DNA of 64,000 nucleotides from Bartonella henselae str. Houston-1 (GTDB lineage: Bacteria; Pseudomonadota; Alphaproteobacteria; Rhizobiales; Rhizobiaceae): contig NC_005956.1 of NCBI RefSeq assembly GCF_000046705.1, forward strand, positions 124,001-188,000, read 5' to 3'. The notes under the pieces were generated by a model. It ran no database searches, had not been told where the DNA came from, and saw nothing but the letters and a program-made list of their open reading frames with translations. Shown piece by piece: positions 51,007-61,389 of this stretch. Position 1 is the first letter of the stretch; each line of letters begins with the position of its first letter. Both the position numbers and the translations under genes were made by a program.

Positions 51007-51239
51007 TATTTATCCTGCTTTATTTTAGTGTCACAAATAATAGGAAAGAATCCAGTTCCTTTTAAAAATAGATCTAAAAGGAAACGTATCACACGTATAC
51101 CTTACGCACAACGTATAGGCCTATATCACATAAAGAAGGTATTTGTCTATAGCGCTTTTTAAAATTCTCATCTTTTTACTCTAAGGTGCTTTTGATAATG
51201 GATGATTGAGTTCACAATTACGAGCTTATGTAAAAGCCT

Positions 51240-52907
51240 TGTATCTGATCGTTGTAGTCAAGATACATTATTTTCAGCAATGGGGTAATGCGATAAACCA
51301 GACATAGTCATGACATTTCAGCAGATGATGACATAAAGCCCTGACCTGCCAAAAGACGAACTTTACGTACAGGAATTTCAAAATCAACAGGAACAACCAT
51401 ATTGAGTGGGATCAGAAGAAAAGGAATAGGGTATTTTGCCATAAAAATAGGGTATGTACCGTAACCTTGATTGATAAAAACAATCTCAAAGAAGAGAAAG
51501 TCACCACTTTACAAAAGGGAGCAGCCAATTTTTTACGACATTAAAAAAACATGCAGCACTACGATATCTCTTGTGTTGTAGCTATCAATCATTTTGGTAC
51601 CAATAGCGATACTGAAATAAGTATGCTACAGAAAATAGTTGCAACAACTGGACACAAGGCTGTTTTTTGCAAACATTGGAAACAAGGCGGAAAAGGCGTC
51701 ATAGAACTTGCACAAGAGTTTATTATCTTAATTGAAGAAAAGATGCCCATTTTAAAGTTTTGTATCAAGATGATCTTCCTCTCGTTCAGAAAATTAATTG
51801 TATTATAAAAAATTTCTATGGCGGATGTGGAGCCATCACTCCAGTCCCTATTCTCAAACAACATGAATGTTGGGAAAAAGAAGACATTTATTTTTAATGA
51901 GCGAATTGTTGCGACAATCACTGTATCATCTGGTACAAGACCTGTTTGTCGACATTTAATGTTGAAGAATTTCTCTATTCCAAGATTGGCTCCAAATTCT
52001 GCTTCTGTAATAACATAATCGGTGAGTTTTAAGGCAGTTTTTGTTGCAATAACTGGATTAAAGCTATGAGCAATGTTGGCGCAAGGTTCTCCGTGAATAA
52101 GGACAGGGTTATTTTCAATTGTTTGTACGAGATTAGATTGCATAGCATTTTTGAGCAGAATTGTCATTGCACTTTCTGCAATGAGATCAGCAGCTTTTAA
52201 GAGCATTTTATCATACCGATACGCAACAATAACTTTTTTTAAGTCTTTGCGTAAGATTTTCTAGATTTTCAACGAGACAAAAGATGGCTATAATTTTTGA
52301 TACAACAATAATATCAAAACCTGTTTGACGTCGAAATCCGTTGGTTACTCCCGCCCAATGAAATAACGATATTGCGTAATGCACGGTCATTCATATCAAA
52401 GACTCATTTCCAAACAATGCGGCGTGAATCAATATAGAGTGTTGCCCCAGTAAATATGATTATTGATCATTGCCGCGAGAAGATTATGAGCAGCTGTAAT
52501 GGCGTGAAAATCGCCGGTAAAATGCAAATTAAGGTCATCCATTAATACGAATTAGGTATAACCACCTTCAGCAGTACCACCTTTTATACAAAAACAGGGA
52601 TCTAAAGATGGTTCTCTCAAGAAGGCTATGGTTTTTTTTCCAATGAGATTGAGAGCATCATTAAGACCAATGGTTGTTGTTTTTTCTTCTCCGATAGGTG
52701 TTGGATTGATAGCCGTAATGAGGATATTACCATCGGGATTTTTACTAAGCGATTTTATATAAGCGATTTTATAGGTGCAGAAGAAATCTTAGCTTTATCA
52801 CGTCCATAAGGAATGAGATTTTCATGTGCAATATCAATTTTTTGCGCAATTTTAGTTATGTGTTGTTTTTGAGCAGTGCGAGCAATTTCAATATCTGTTT
52901 TAGGCAT
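51240..52907 (-). pseudogene. fhs: Broken formate-tetrahydrofolate ligase gene
   Basis: The whole length of the gene (about 556 codons) can be followed on the minus strand in pieces. It starts with MPKTDIEIARTAQKQHITKI and [11 protein letters not shown], then [14 protein letters not shown], where the nucleotide loop normally reads GEGKTT. The best-kept part (52206-51589) has [15 protein letters not shown] and [19 protein letters not shown], then [10 protein letters not shown] and [10 protein letters not shown]. The end is VREVR-like RKVRLLAGQGFMSS and MTMSGL. Several stops and frameshifts break it. The intact enzyme charges tetrahydrofolate with formate. The 205-residue open frame within it is a fragment, not a gene. 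Confidence 0.88.
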
Positions 52908-53533
52908 GAAAAAATTCTTTAAGTGTGGCTTTTGTTGGCATTAAGAATGTGTACTATAATCAGACAAGAGAAACCATAGCATATAGAGGCAAAAAACATC
53001 ATAAAGATCAATGACATATTGTATAAGAAGGAATGCTAAAATGGAACAAGAAGAAATTTTATAGTTTTTTAGAAAAAGGAATCGCTACGTTTTTCGTTCT
53101 GAAAAGCTTTAAAAAGAAATAAGAGATTCAGAAAAATCTCTTTTCAGATGTGTTAAACTTTTCATGAGAGTGCTGTGCAACGCTTTTTCATTCTTCCAAG
53201 AGTATATTCTATCCAGATTTTCTATATCTTAGAGTTTTGTGGAAAAGAACTTGGTTAAAATGTTGCAGAGTCTTCAAAAAAGGACAGAATATTTGATTTT
53301 GAATTTTAAAAGATAAAAAGATTTTCAAAAATCTCCATTTTTGGTGAGTGAAAACACGTCAGGCATCCAGAGCGTTTAAAAAATATCCACAAAGAAATCC
53401 TGATTCGCAATCAAAGAGCAGATGTTCTGCTATGTGATAACACCATTAAGCGCATGGGTAAAAGGTGGTTCAATAAGGGGATTATTGTTCACTAATCTCA
53501 ATAACATACTGAAGAAAAAAAGAAATTTAAGAA
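52908..53533. other. Gap between fhs relic and tRNA-Arg
   Basis: About 630 bp. No gene, relic or repeat was recognised. The 65-residue frame at 53422-53619 runs through the tRNA and is not a gene. Confidence 0.45.
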
Positions 53534-53610
53534 TGGCGCACCCGAAGAGATTCGAACTCCTGACCCCCAGATTCGTAGTCTGGTGCTCTATCCAGCTGAG
53601 CTACGGGTGC
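53534..53610 (-). tRNA. tRNA-Arg (anticodon ACG)
   Basis: On the minus strand: acceptor GCACCCG/CGGGTGC, D arm GCTC/GAGC, anticodon stem CCAGA/TCTGG with loop CTACGAA (anticodon ACG), T arm with TTCGAAT, and an encoded CCA end. Confidence 0.97.
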
Positions 53611-53992
53611 ACATTTTAATTTTTTATCTTAATGTAAGGACAAAGGGTTCCTAATCGTTTCATTGAGGAATTGCAAGTGAAACTTGGTGAAAATAAAAAT
53701 TTTATCTCTTTGTAGATGATACCTTTTTAAAAAGGCTAAAGTGTTATTTGCAGTTCTAGTTGTATTTTTGCATGGTTATTTTTTATTGTGTTAACGGGAT
53801 AAATCAATATGAACGATAGTTAACTTGACGTTTTAATCTACGAAAGATAGTTCAAACAAAGATGAGATATGTGTTTACGGTGAGAGATAAGGTGCGCTAC
53901 CTGCAATTCGGTTTTTGTATAAAACTCGGATATTACTGTTGAAGACTGTTTCAGACGAATTTGCATATTCATGAAACAGTAAGGATAAATGT
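53611..53992. other. Gap upstream of the RND efflux genes
   Basis: About 380 bp holding the promoter of the efflux operon. No local regulator gene and no operator were recognised. Confidence 0.4.
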
Positions 53993-55135
53993 ATGGAGTT
54001 TTCAAAAAAAATCTTTCTACTAATGTTTTTCGTTGTCATTTTGATGGTTACTTATTGGGCAAGGAAACAGAGTTCGGAACAATTCATTCCATTAGTGGAT
54101 AAAACAACAAATGCATCGCATAAACTTTCAAAAGTTTCCATGGGAAGGCCGCCAACAAATGTTGTTGTTGATCTTGTAAAAATTCAAGATTTTCATAAAC
54201 GGTTGAATGTTCTTGGGAGTGGGCAAGCCTTTGCTTCGGTGGAGTTAACTCCTTGGTCATCAGGTGTTATTAATAAGTTTTTTGTATCGGCTGGCACAAA
54301 AGTACAAGTGGGTGATGTCATTGCAAAGCTTGATTCTAAAAAGGAAGAAATAGCTGCTGCAAAAGCAAAAGTACAACGTGATAATAGTGCATCAACACTT
54401 TCACGTATTCTTAAATTACGTGCTAGCAAGACAGCAACAGAAGTTCAAGAAATTAACGCACGTTTAGAGTTGGATAATGCGAATTTAGCTTTGCGTAATG
54501 CTGAATTAGATCTTGATCGGCGAACAATTCGTACGCCGATTAGCGGGACTGTTGGCATTTTACCCATTGATGAGGGCAATGCTGTAGCTCTTAATACTGT
54601 AATAGGTCGTGTTGAAAATAGAGAACGTATTTTAGTCGATATATGGGTTCCTGAACGGTACGCATCGCATATTCATAAAGGAGATGAAGTGACTGCGACA
54701 TTAATGGCACAGCCGGATAAAACTTTTGTTGGTCATATTTATGCGATTGATAATGTCATTAATCCAGAAAGCCGCACACTTCACGTTCAGATTGAAATCA
54801 AGAATGAAAAAGATACACTTATGTCTGGTATGTCTTTTTCTGTTGCGTTGCAATTTTATGGTGATTTGCTTCCTGTTGTTAATCCTCTTGCGGTTCAATG
54901 GAACAGCAAAGGATCATTTGTTTGGCGTGTGAGAGATGGGAAGGTAGAACCCATTCCAGTATCAATTATTCAGCATAAAGCAGATCAAGTGTTTGTGAAA
55001 GCAGCCCTGAAAAGTGGTGATCAAATTGTCATTAAGGGAGTACAGATGCTTTATCCAGGAAGTCAGGTAACAATTGATGATTCAAAAGCCCGTCAACAGC
55101 AATTATTATCACTTCCTGAGCAGGATGTACAATGA
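53993..55135 (+). CDS. RND efflux periplasmic adaptor subunit
   Basis: 380 residues. An N-terminal membrane anchor (about 7-24) leads to a lipoyl/barrel-sandwich domain split by a short coiled coil. ASVELTPWSSGVINKFFVSA and GDVIAKLDSKKEE form the first lipoyl half, and LDRRTIRTPISGTVGILPID the second. A beta-barrel and a membrane-proximal domain follow. It links the inner-membrane RND pump to an outer-membrane channel. The stop overlaps the pump start by 4 bp. No outer-membrane channel gene is nearby, so a shared TolC-like protein is presumably used. Confidence 0.93.
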   Translation: MEFSKKIFLLMFFVVILMVTYWARKQSSEQFIPLVDKTTNASHKLSKVSMGRPPTNVVVDLVKIQDFHKRLNVLGSGQAFASVELTPWSSGVINKFFVSAGTKVQVGDVIAKLDSKKEEIAAAKAKVQRDNSASTLSRILKLRASKTATEVQEINARLELDNANLALRNAELDLDRRTIRTPISGTVGILPIDEGNAVALNTVIGRVENRERILVDIWVPERYASHIHKGDEVTATLMAQPDKTFVGHIYAIDNVINPESRTLHVQIEIKNEKDTLMSGMSFSVALQFYGDLLPVVNPLAVQWNSKGSFVWRVRDGKVEPIPVSIIQHKADQVFVKAALKSGDQIVIKGVQMLYPGSQVTIDDSKARQQQLLSLPEQDVQ

Positions 55136-58100
55136 GTCAAGAATTGAATACAAAGCAGCTTAGGGTGCAGGAAGAACAAGATGGTATAATTGGCTTATTT
55201 ATTCGCAGACCGGTTTTTACCTTTGTTTTAAATGCTATGATTATAATCGCAGGGTTTGCTGCATGGCTGAATGTTGATGTACGAGAACTTCCGGATGTTG
55301 ATACTCCAGTGATAACAATTATGACAGCTTTTGCTGGAGCATCAGCGGAAACAATAGATCGTGAAGTTACAAGAATTATAGAAGATGCCGTTTCTCGCGT
55401 TTCAGGTGTTAAAACGATTTCTTCAACTTCTTCTTTTGGCCGTTCACGTGTGGAGATTCATTTTAATGTCGGTATTGATTTGAATGTTGCAGCATCTGAT
55501 ATTCGTGATGCACTCTCTCGCATTACTTATTCTTTACCCAAAAACGCGGATTCACCTTTGATTATTAAAGCAGATTCAAATGCTGCTGCGATGATGTATT
55601 TGGTTGTGACGTCACCAACGATGAGTATTGATGATTTAACAATGATCGTAGACGATCAAATTGTTGATGCGCTTTCTGCCGTTGATGGTGTTGGTGATGT
55701 ACAGGTTGATAGTGCGCGCACGAAGATTTTTCAGATTGATGTTGATCAAGCAAAACTTGCTAGCTATGGGTTGACCGTGGCGGATATTTCACGTGTTCTT
55801 GCTGATATGACAACGGATGTACCGGTGGGGTCATTGCGCAATTCTAAACAAACTTTAGTTGTCCGTGCGACTGCGCGTTTAACAACATCGGAAGCTTTTG
55901 AACAAGTTGTTTTAAAACCTCATGTGCGTCTTGGTGATGTTGCGCATGTTACTTTATCTCCTGATTTAGAAACAGTTATTCTTCGTATCAATGGAAAGAC
56001 AGGAATTGGGTTGGGGATTGTGCGTAAAGCGCAATCCAATACCCTTAATATTTCTCAAGGTGTTCGAGCGGTTGTCGATCGTCTCAAAACTGTTATTCCT
56101 TCTTCTGTGCATATGAGTATTATTAGCGATGATGCTATTTTTATTAAGGGCGCACTTCATGAGGTCGAGGTTGCATTGGTCATTGCGGTTCTCAGTGTTA
56201 TTTTGGTTATTTTTCTTTTTCTGAGAGATATTCGTGTAACGCTTATTCCTGCCTTATCTATTCCTGTTGCTTTAATTGGAACAATTGCTGCCATTTACCT
56301 TGTAGGGTTTTCATTGAATATTCTCACATTTTTAGGACTTGTTTTGGCAACAGGGCTTGTGGTGGATGACGCGATTGTTGTTCTTGAGAATATTGTTCGG
56401 TGGCGCAATATGGGATTTGGTTCTCGGGCAGCGGCGGTGTTGGGAACACGAGAAGTGTTTTTTGCTGTTTTAGCAACAACATTGACTTTAGTTGCCGTTT
56501 TTGTACCTATTTCTTTTCTTCCCGGGCAAGTTGGAGCACTTTTTAGAGAATTTGGTTTTGTGTTAGCAATTTCTATTCTGCTTTCTTCGTTTGTTGCTTT
56601 AACACTTTGTCCTATGTTGGCTTCACGTTTTCTCAAAGGACATGCTGAGAGCAATGGAAAAGGAGCGTATCATTTTACTTTTTTGTATAAATTAGGCTCT
56701 TTTTTTAGAAAAGGATATCATTATAGTCTACATAAATGTTTGGGAAGACCTTGGACGGTTATTTTTGCTTCACTTATTTTTGCTGGTCTTTGTTTTGGAG
56801 GCTATACGAAATTACAACAGGAATTGACGCCAGCAGAAGACAGAGCTCTTATCTTTTTGGTCATTAATGGACCACAGGGTATTTCGACACAATATCTGAA
56901 TGAACAGGTGGAGCAAATTGAAACGAGTTTACAACCGTTACGTGATTCTGGAGAAATTATTAACAGTTACTCTATCGCTGGCATTGGTGGTTCGACCAAT
57001 ACCGCTTTTTTGGTTTTGTTGCTTTCATCTTGGGACAAGCGTTTGCGTAGTCAACAAGAGATCGTGGAAGATGTTAACGCAAAGGTTGGACAGTTTCCAG
57101 CAGTTTTTGTGTTTGCTGTGCAAGGAAATTCTTTAGGCGTTAGAGGAACTGGTCAAGGATTACAATTTGCAATTCTTGGAAATGATTATACAAAATTACA
57201 GCCAATTGCTGAGAAGCTTGTGAATGCTTTGCAAGCTGATCCGCATTTTATTCGCCCACGGCTTACTGTTGATACAACACAACCACAATTTTTTATTGAA
57301 ATTAATCGAGAAAAAGCCTCTGATTTAGGAGTTGATATCATCAATTTGGGCAATACATTACAAACAATGTTAGATGGGAAAAAAATTGGTTCCGTTTATG
57401 TGGATGACCATTCTTATGATGTTAAACTGACATCACGTAAGAATCCTATTAATAATCCTCATGATTTAGAAAATATTTTTTTAAAAACTAAAGACAATCA
57501 ATATGTTCCTTTATCGGTTATTGCGAGCTTACATGAAAAAGCTATTGCGCCTCAATTAAAACGAGAGAAACGCATGAGTGCTGTTGTTTTAAGCACAAAT
57601 CTTGCTCCAGGTGTCGTTTTAGGGAGCGCTTATCAGACTGTACAGAAAATCGCTGCTCCGTTGTTGTTAGAGGGAAATTACATTGTTCCTTTGGGAGAAG
57701 CCGCTACACTTGGTGAAACATCTTCCAATTTTATGATTGTTTTTGGAATTGCCTTTGTGATTATTCTATTGGTCTTGGCAGCACAGTTTGAAAGTTTTGT
57801 TTCAGGGTTTATTATTATGGCTACTGTACCATTAGGGATTGGTTGTGCTGTAATTTCTATGCTTTTAAGTGGAGTGAGTCTTAATATTTACAGTCAAATT
57901 GGTTTAATTTTGTTGATTGGAGTTATGGCTAAAAATGGTATTCTTATTGTTGAATTTGCAGATCAGTTACGTGATAAAGGTAAAAGCGTGTGTGAAGCTA
58001 TAGAAGAAGCAGCGAATATTCGTTTTCGTCCAGTTTGTATGACGATGATTTGTGCCATCTTAGGAGGAATTCCTTTGGTTTTAGCCAAAGGAGCTGGTGC

Positions 58101-58266
58101 AGAAGCACGTATAGCTTTAGGTTGGGTTATTGTTGGCGGTTTGGGTTTAGCAACTATTTTTACGCTTTATGTCACACCGGTTGTTTATCTCTTTCTTGGC
58201 CGTTTTGTGAGATCAAAATCAGAAGAAGCACTACGCTTAAGAAGAGAACTCAACCAAGCTGAATGA
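55132..58266 (+). CDS. RND family multidrug efflux permease (HAE1 type)
   Basis: 1044 residues, normal for AcrB-like trimers. It exports drugs or lipophilic compounds using the proton gradient. The start has FIRRPVFTFVLNAMIIIAG, followed by a large periplasmic loop, a first membrane bundle with the proton-relay pair in GLVVDDAIVVLEN, a second loop, and a second bundle with the essential lysine in GVMAKNGILIVEFADQLRD. About 12 membrane segments are seen. The substrate cannot be told from sequence. Confidence 0.95.
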   Translation: MSQELNTKQLRVQEEQDGIIGLFIRRPVFTFVLNAMIIIAGFAAWLNVDVRELPDVDTPVITIMTAFAGASAETIDREVTRIIEDAVSRVSGVKTISSTSSFGRSRVEIHFNVGIDLNVAASDIRDALSRITYSLPKNADSPLIIKADSNAAAMMYLVVTSPTMSIDDLTMIVDDQIVDALSAVDGVGDVQVDSARTKIFQIDVDQAKLASYGLTVADISRVLADMTTDVPVGSLRNSKQTLVVRATARLTTSEAFEQVVLKPHVRLGDVAHVTLSPDLETVILRINGKTGIGLGIVRKAQSNTLNISQGVRAVVDRLKTVIPSSVHMSIISDDAIFIKGALHEVEVALVIAVLSVILVIFLFLRDIRVTLIPALSIPVALIGTIAAIYLVGFSLNILTFLGLVLATGLVVDDAIVVLENIVRWRNMGFGSRAAAVLGTREVFFAVLATTLTLVAVFVPISFLPGQVGALFREFGFVLAISILLSSFVALTLCPMLASRFLKGHAESNGKGAYHFTFLYKLGSFFRKGYHYSLHKCLGRPWTVIFASLIFAGLCFGGYTKLQQELTPAEDRALIFLVINGPQGISTQYLNEQVEQIETSLQPLRDSGEIINSYSIAGIGGSTNTAFLVLLLSSWDKRLRSQQEIVEDVNAKVGQFPAVFVFAVQGNSLGVRGTGQGLQFAILGNDYTKLQPIAEKLVNALQADPHFIRPRLTVDTTQPQFFIEINREKASDLGVDIINLGNTLQTMLDGKKIGSVYVDDHSYDVKLTSRKNPINNPHDLENIFLKTKDNQYVPLSVIASLHEKAIAPQLKREKRMSAVVLSTNLAPGVVLGSAYQTVQKIAAPLLLEGNYIVPLGEAATLGETSSNFMIVFGIAFVIILLVLAAQFESFVSGFIIMATVPLGIGCAVISMLLSGVSLNIYSQIGLILLIGVMAKNGILIVEFADQLRDKGKSVCEAIEEAANIRFRPVCMTMICAILGGIPLVLAKGAGAEARIALGWVIVGGLGLATIFTLYVTPVVYLFLGRFVRSKSEEALRLRRELNQAE

Positions 58267-58448
58267 TTTATCTTGTAGGGAATATTTGATAATTTTTTTA
58301 TTTTCGTTTTTAAAATGTCGTTTTCGGGTTTTATATTTTCACTTTTTACACCACTTCATTGTTTTCGTGAGGTATAAAAATTGGTTGCAATAAAGGAAAA
58401 ATTCTCTGTTTTATTATTATTTGTGCGTAGATTGCGTTTTCAATAACC

Positions 58449-60128
58449 ATGCGGTATAAGTCCATGGGAGATAGCTTGTCAATTAGAAATGAAAAAGCTT
58501 TTGAAGCAGCTTTGCAAGCTTTAAGAAGGCACGCCATAAAAGACGGGGTCTATGATATTCGTCGGCATTTTATAGAGGATGAACAACGCTTTTCTAATTT
58601 TTCCTTAAACCTTGATGATTTCCTTTTCGATTTTTCGAAATGTGGCGTAACATTTAAAACATTGCAACTCCTAGATGATTTGGCTGTTGCAGCAGATGTG
58701 TTAGGCAGGCGTGATGCAATGTTTTCAGGGAAAGCCATTAATACAACTGAAAAGCGCTCGGTTCTTCATATTGCACTACGTTTGCCTGCTGACGAAGTTT
58801 TCATGTTAGATGGAACTGATCTTGTTCATGATATTCAGGGTGTTCTTGCTGATATGGAAAGATTTTCTGATATGGTCCGCGATGGTAGCTATAAGGGAAA
58901 CAGCGGTGAGAAAATAATTGATATTGTGAACATTGGTATTGGTGGTTCTGATCTTGGGCCTGCAATGGTCACATATGCTTTAAAACCTTATCATGATGGT
59001 CCAAATTGTCATTTTGTTTCTAATGCTGACAGCGCCCATATTTCTGATACTCTTTCTGTTTTGAATCCGGCAACGACGCTGTTTGTTATTGCTTCTAAAA
59101 CTTTTACAACGGCTGAAACAATTGCAAATGCTCAAGTTGCACGTCAATGGATTATGTCACATTTAGGGAAAGAAGCTGTTTGCAAGCATTTTATTGCTGT
59201 TTCAAGTGCGCTTGATAAGGTGGCAGAATTTGGCATAGATTCTTCGAGAACTTTTAGGTTTTGGGATTGGGTTGGGGGGCGTTATTCGATTTGGTCAGCC
59301 ATTGGCCTTGTGGTTATGTTAGCAATAGGAGGGCAGAACTTTCGCCAATTTCTCGAAGGTGCTCAGCATATGGATCGACATTTTAAAACTGCACCTTTGC
59401 GTAAAAATATTCCTATTCGATTTGCTCTTTTAGGGTTTTGGCATCGTGTTGTTTGTGGTTATGCATCACGTGCTGTCATTCCTTATGCACAGCGTTTAGC
59501 GCGCTTTCCAGCTTATTTGCAACAGCTTGATATGGAATCAAATGGTAAGCAGGTTTCTTTGGATGGAAAAACATTAACTTTTTCAAGTGGTCCGGTTGTT
59601 TGGGGTGATTCAGGGACAAATGGGCAACATGCTTTTTTTCAGCTTTTGCATCAAGGGACAGATGTTATTCCTGTAGAATTTATTTTATTTATAAAAGGGC
59701 ATGAGCAAAATTTACATCCTATGTATGATATGTTGGTAGCAAATTGTTTAGCGCAATCAAAAGCTCTTATGAAGGGACGGAGTGTCGAAGATGCAAGGCG
59801 TATGCTCTTAAAAAGTGGAATTGATGAGCGTGAGAGTGAGAATTTAGCACTTCATAAAAGCTTTGCGGGAAACCGTCCCAATATGATGCTGGTTCAGGAT
59901 TTGTTGACACCTTTTGCACTTGGTCGTCTCATTGCACTTTATGAGCATCGTATTTTTGTCGAAGGTATTTTGATGAATATTAATTCATTTGATCAATGGG
60001 GCGTTGAGCTTGGTAAAGAATTGGCAAATGAATTGTTACCAATTCTTCGCGGAGAAAACAAAACGAATAACCGCGATAGTTCAACATTAGGTTTGTTGGC
60101 CCATATCCAGGCGAGACGTGGGGAATAA
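58449..60128 (+). CDS. pgi: Glucose-6-phosphate isomerase
   Basis: 559 residues. It interconverts glucose-6-phosphate and fructose-6-phosphate. Family marks are the phosphate-binding NIGIGGSDLGPAMV, VIASKTFTTAETIANA, FWDWVGGRYSIWSAIGL, WGDSGTNGQHAFFQLLHQG (catalytic Glu/His region) and NINSFDQWGVELGKELA. An in-frame ATG at 58464 is a possible alternative start. No partner gene is adjacent on the same strand. Confidence 0.97.
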   Translation: MRYKSMGDSLSIRNEKAFEAALQALRRHAIKDGVYDIRRHFIEDEQRFSNFSLNLDDFLFDFSKCGVTFKTLQLLDDLAVAADVLGRRDAMFSGKAINTTEKRSVLHIALRLPADEVFMLDGTDLVHDIQGVLADMERFSDMVRDGSYKGNSGEKIIDIVNIGIGGSDLGPAMVTYALKPYHDGPNCHFVSNADSAHISDTLSVLNPATTLFVIASKTFTTAETIANAQVARQWIMSHLGKEAVCKHFIAVSSALDKVAEFGIDSSRTFRFWDWVGGRYSIWSAIGLVVMLAIGGQNFRQFLEGAQHMDRHFKTAPLRKNIPIRFALLGFWHRVVCGYASRAVIPYAQRLARFPAYLQQLDMESNGKQVSLDGKTLTFSSGPVVWGDSGTNGQHAFFQLLHQGTDVIPVEFILFIKGHEQNLHPMYDMLVANCLAQSKALMKGRSVEDARRMLLKSGIDERESENLALHKSFAGNRPNMMLVQDLLTPFALGRLIALYEHRIFVEGILMNINSFDQWGVELGKELANELLPILRGENKTNNRDSSTLGLLAHIQARRGE

Positions 60129-60163
60129 AGATATTTTGATAAATACTGTTTTAACTGATACTT

Positions 60164-60253
60164 TGGCGGAGAGAGAGGGATTTGAACCCCCGATAGAGTT
60201 ACCCCTATGCCGCATTTCGAGTGCGGTGCTTTCAACCACTCAGCCATCTCTCC
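60164..60253 (-). tRNA. tRNA-Ser (anticodon CGA)
   Basis: 90 nt on the minus strand, with acceptor GGAGAGA/TCTCTCC, D arm, anticodon stem CCGCA/TGCGG with loop CTCGAAA (anticodon CGA), a long variable arm as expected for serine, T arm GGGGG-TTCAAAT, and encoded CCA. Confidence 0.97.
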
Positions 60254-60540
60254 GTATAAAAGTACAACAAGGTTCGCACTATTTGAGTATATGACGGGTA
60301 GATAAACTTCAATTGCTTTAAGTACAACCCTTTTTTGTTTTTTTGTGGGATTTTATTGACAGAGGACAGAAATTCTATCATATATGCTCAAAATGCAAGC
60401 GTGGAGGTATCTGCGCGTGTTTGTGTTTGGGAGAATGTATCTCTCTTTGTAATCTATAACGACTGATAAAAAGCAGCCTATTTTTCTTATTAATAAGGTA
60501 GAAATCAAAATAAGAGCTGGAATGAACGGAAGGATAAAAA

Positions 60541-61017
60541 ATGTTCGCAGTCATTAAAACTGGTGGTAAACAATACCGCGTTGTTGCTAACCAGGTGGTG
60601 AGAGTTGAAAAAATTATTGGAAATGCCGGTGATGTTGTTGAATTCAATGACATATTAATGGCTGGGCAAGAGGATAATGCGATTATTGGTGCACCTGTTG
60701 TTAGAGATGCTTTGGTTACGGCTGAGATTATAGAGCAGGCGCGTGCACGTAAGGTTATCGCATTTAAGAAGCGCCGTCGTCAAAATTCAAAACGCACACG
60801 TGGTCATCGCCAAGAAGTGACGACACTTCGTATTTTAGAAATTTTAACGGGTGGTTTAAAGCCTAAAAAAGCAGTTGCTAAATCAATTAAAGAAGAAGCA
60901 GCTGTATTAAAAGCAACAACACAGGAGACAAAATCAGCTGCTTCTGTTAAAAAAGCTGCAAAAAAATCAGCACCACAGAAGCAAGCTGCTGTAGCATCAA
61001 ATAGTAAAGAAGATTAA
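60541..61017 (+). CDS. rplU: 50S ribosomal protein L21
   Basis: 158 residues. The first 103 are the L21 core: [20 protein letters not shown], and [17 protein letters not shown] near 77-95. The rest is an alanine- and lysine-rich tail, as often seen in L21 of Rhizobiales. GGAAGG upstream of the ATG is the ribosome binding site. It is 14 bp from rpmA. Confidence 0.96.
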   Translation: MFAVIKTGGKQYRVVANQVVRVEKIIGNAGDVVEFNDILMAGQEDNAIIGAPVVRDALVTAEIIEQARARKVIAFKKRRRQNSKRTRGHRQEVTTLRILEILTGGLKPKKAVAKSIKEEAAVLKATTQETKSAASVKKAAKKSAPQKQAAVASNSKED

Positions 61018-61031
61018 AGGAGAGAACGTCC

Positions 61032-61301
61032 ATGGCACATAAAAAAGCTGGTGGTTCTTCGCGTAATGGTCGCGATTCAGAATCCAAACGTCTTGGCGTT
61101 AAAAAATTTGGTGGTGAAGCTGTTATCGCTGGAAATATTATCGTTCGCCAGCGTGGTACGCGCTGGCATCCTGGTGACAACGTTGGTATTGGGAAAGATC
61201 ATACTCTTTTTGCGTTGTCAAAAGGAATGGTTTCTTTTCAAAGGAAGGCGAATAACCGTTCGTATGTTTCCGTTATTCCTGTGGTGGAGACTGTAGAGTA
61301 A
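61032..61301 (+). CDS. rpmA: 50S ribosomal protein L27
   Basis: 89 residues. [29 protein letters not shown] and [20 protein letters not shown] are invariant L27 features near the peptidyl-transferase centre. AGGAGAGAA precedes the ATG. Co-transcribed with rplU and closed by a strong terminator. Confidence 0.97.
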   Translation: MAHKKAGGSSRNGRDSESKRLGVKKFGGEAVIAGNIIVRQRGTRWHPGDNVGIGKDHTLFALSKGMVSFQRKANNRSYVSVIPVVETVE

Positions 61302-61357
61302 GCGGTAATATTCTTTGCAATAAGCTGAGATTTCGGTTTTGAAATCTTCAACATGAG

Positions 61358-61389
61358 AAGGAAAGGCAGGATGCTGCCTTTCCTTTTTT
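61358..61389 (+). terminator. Rho-independent terminator of rplU-rpmA
   Basis: A 12-bp perfect stem AAGGAAAGGCAG/CTGCCTTTCCTT with a 4-nt loop and a run of six T residues. Confidence 0.95.

Noticed and set aside
51589..52206. 205-residue minus-strand frame taken as a stand-alone gene
   Set aside because: It is the central fragment of the broken fhs gene, whose start and end lie outside the frame.
53422..53619. 65-residue plus-strand frame
   Set aside because: Runs through the tRNA-Arg gene on the other strand.
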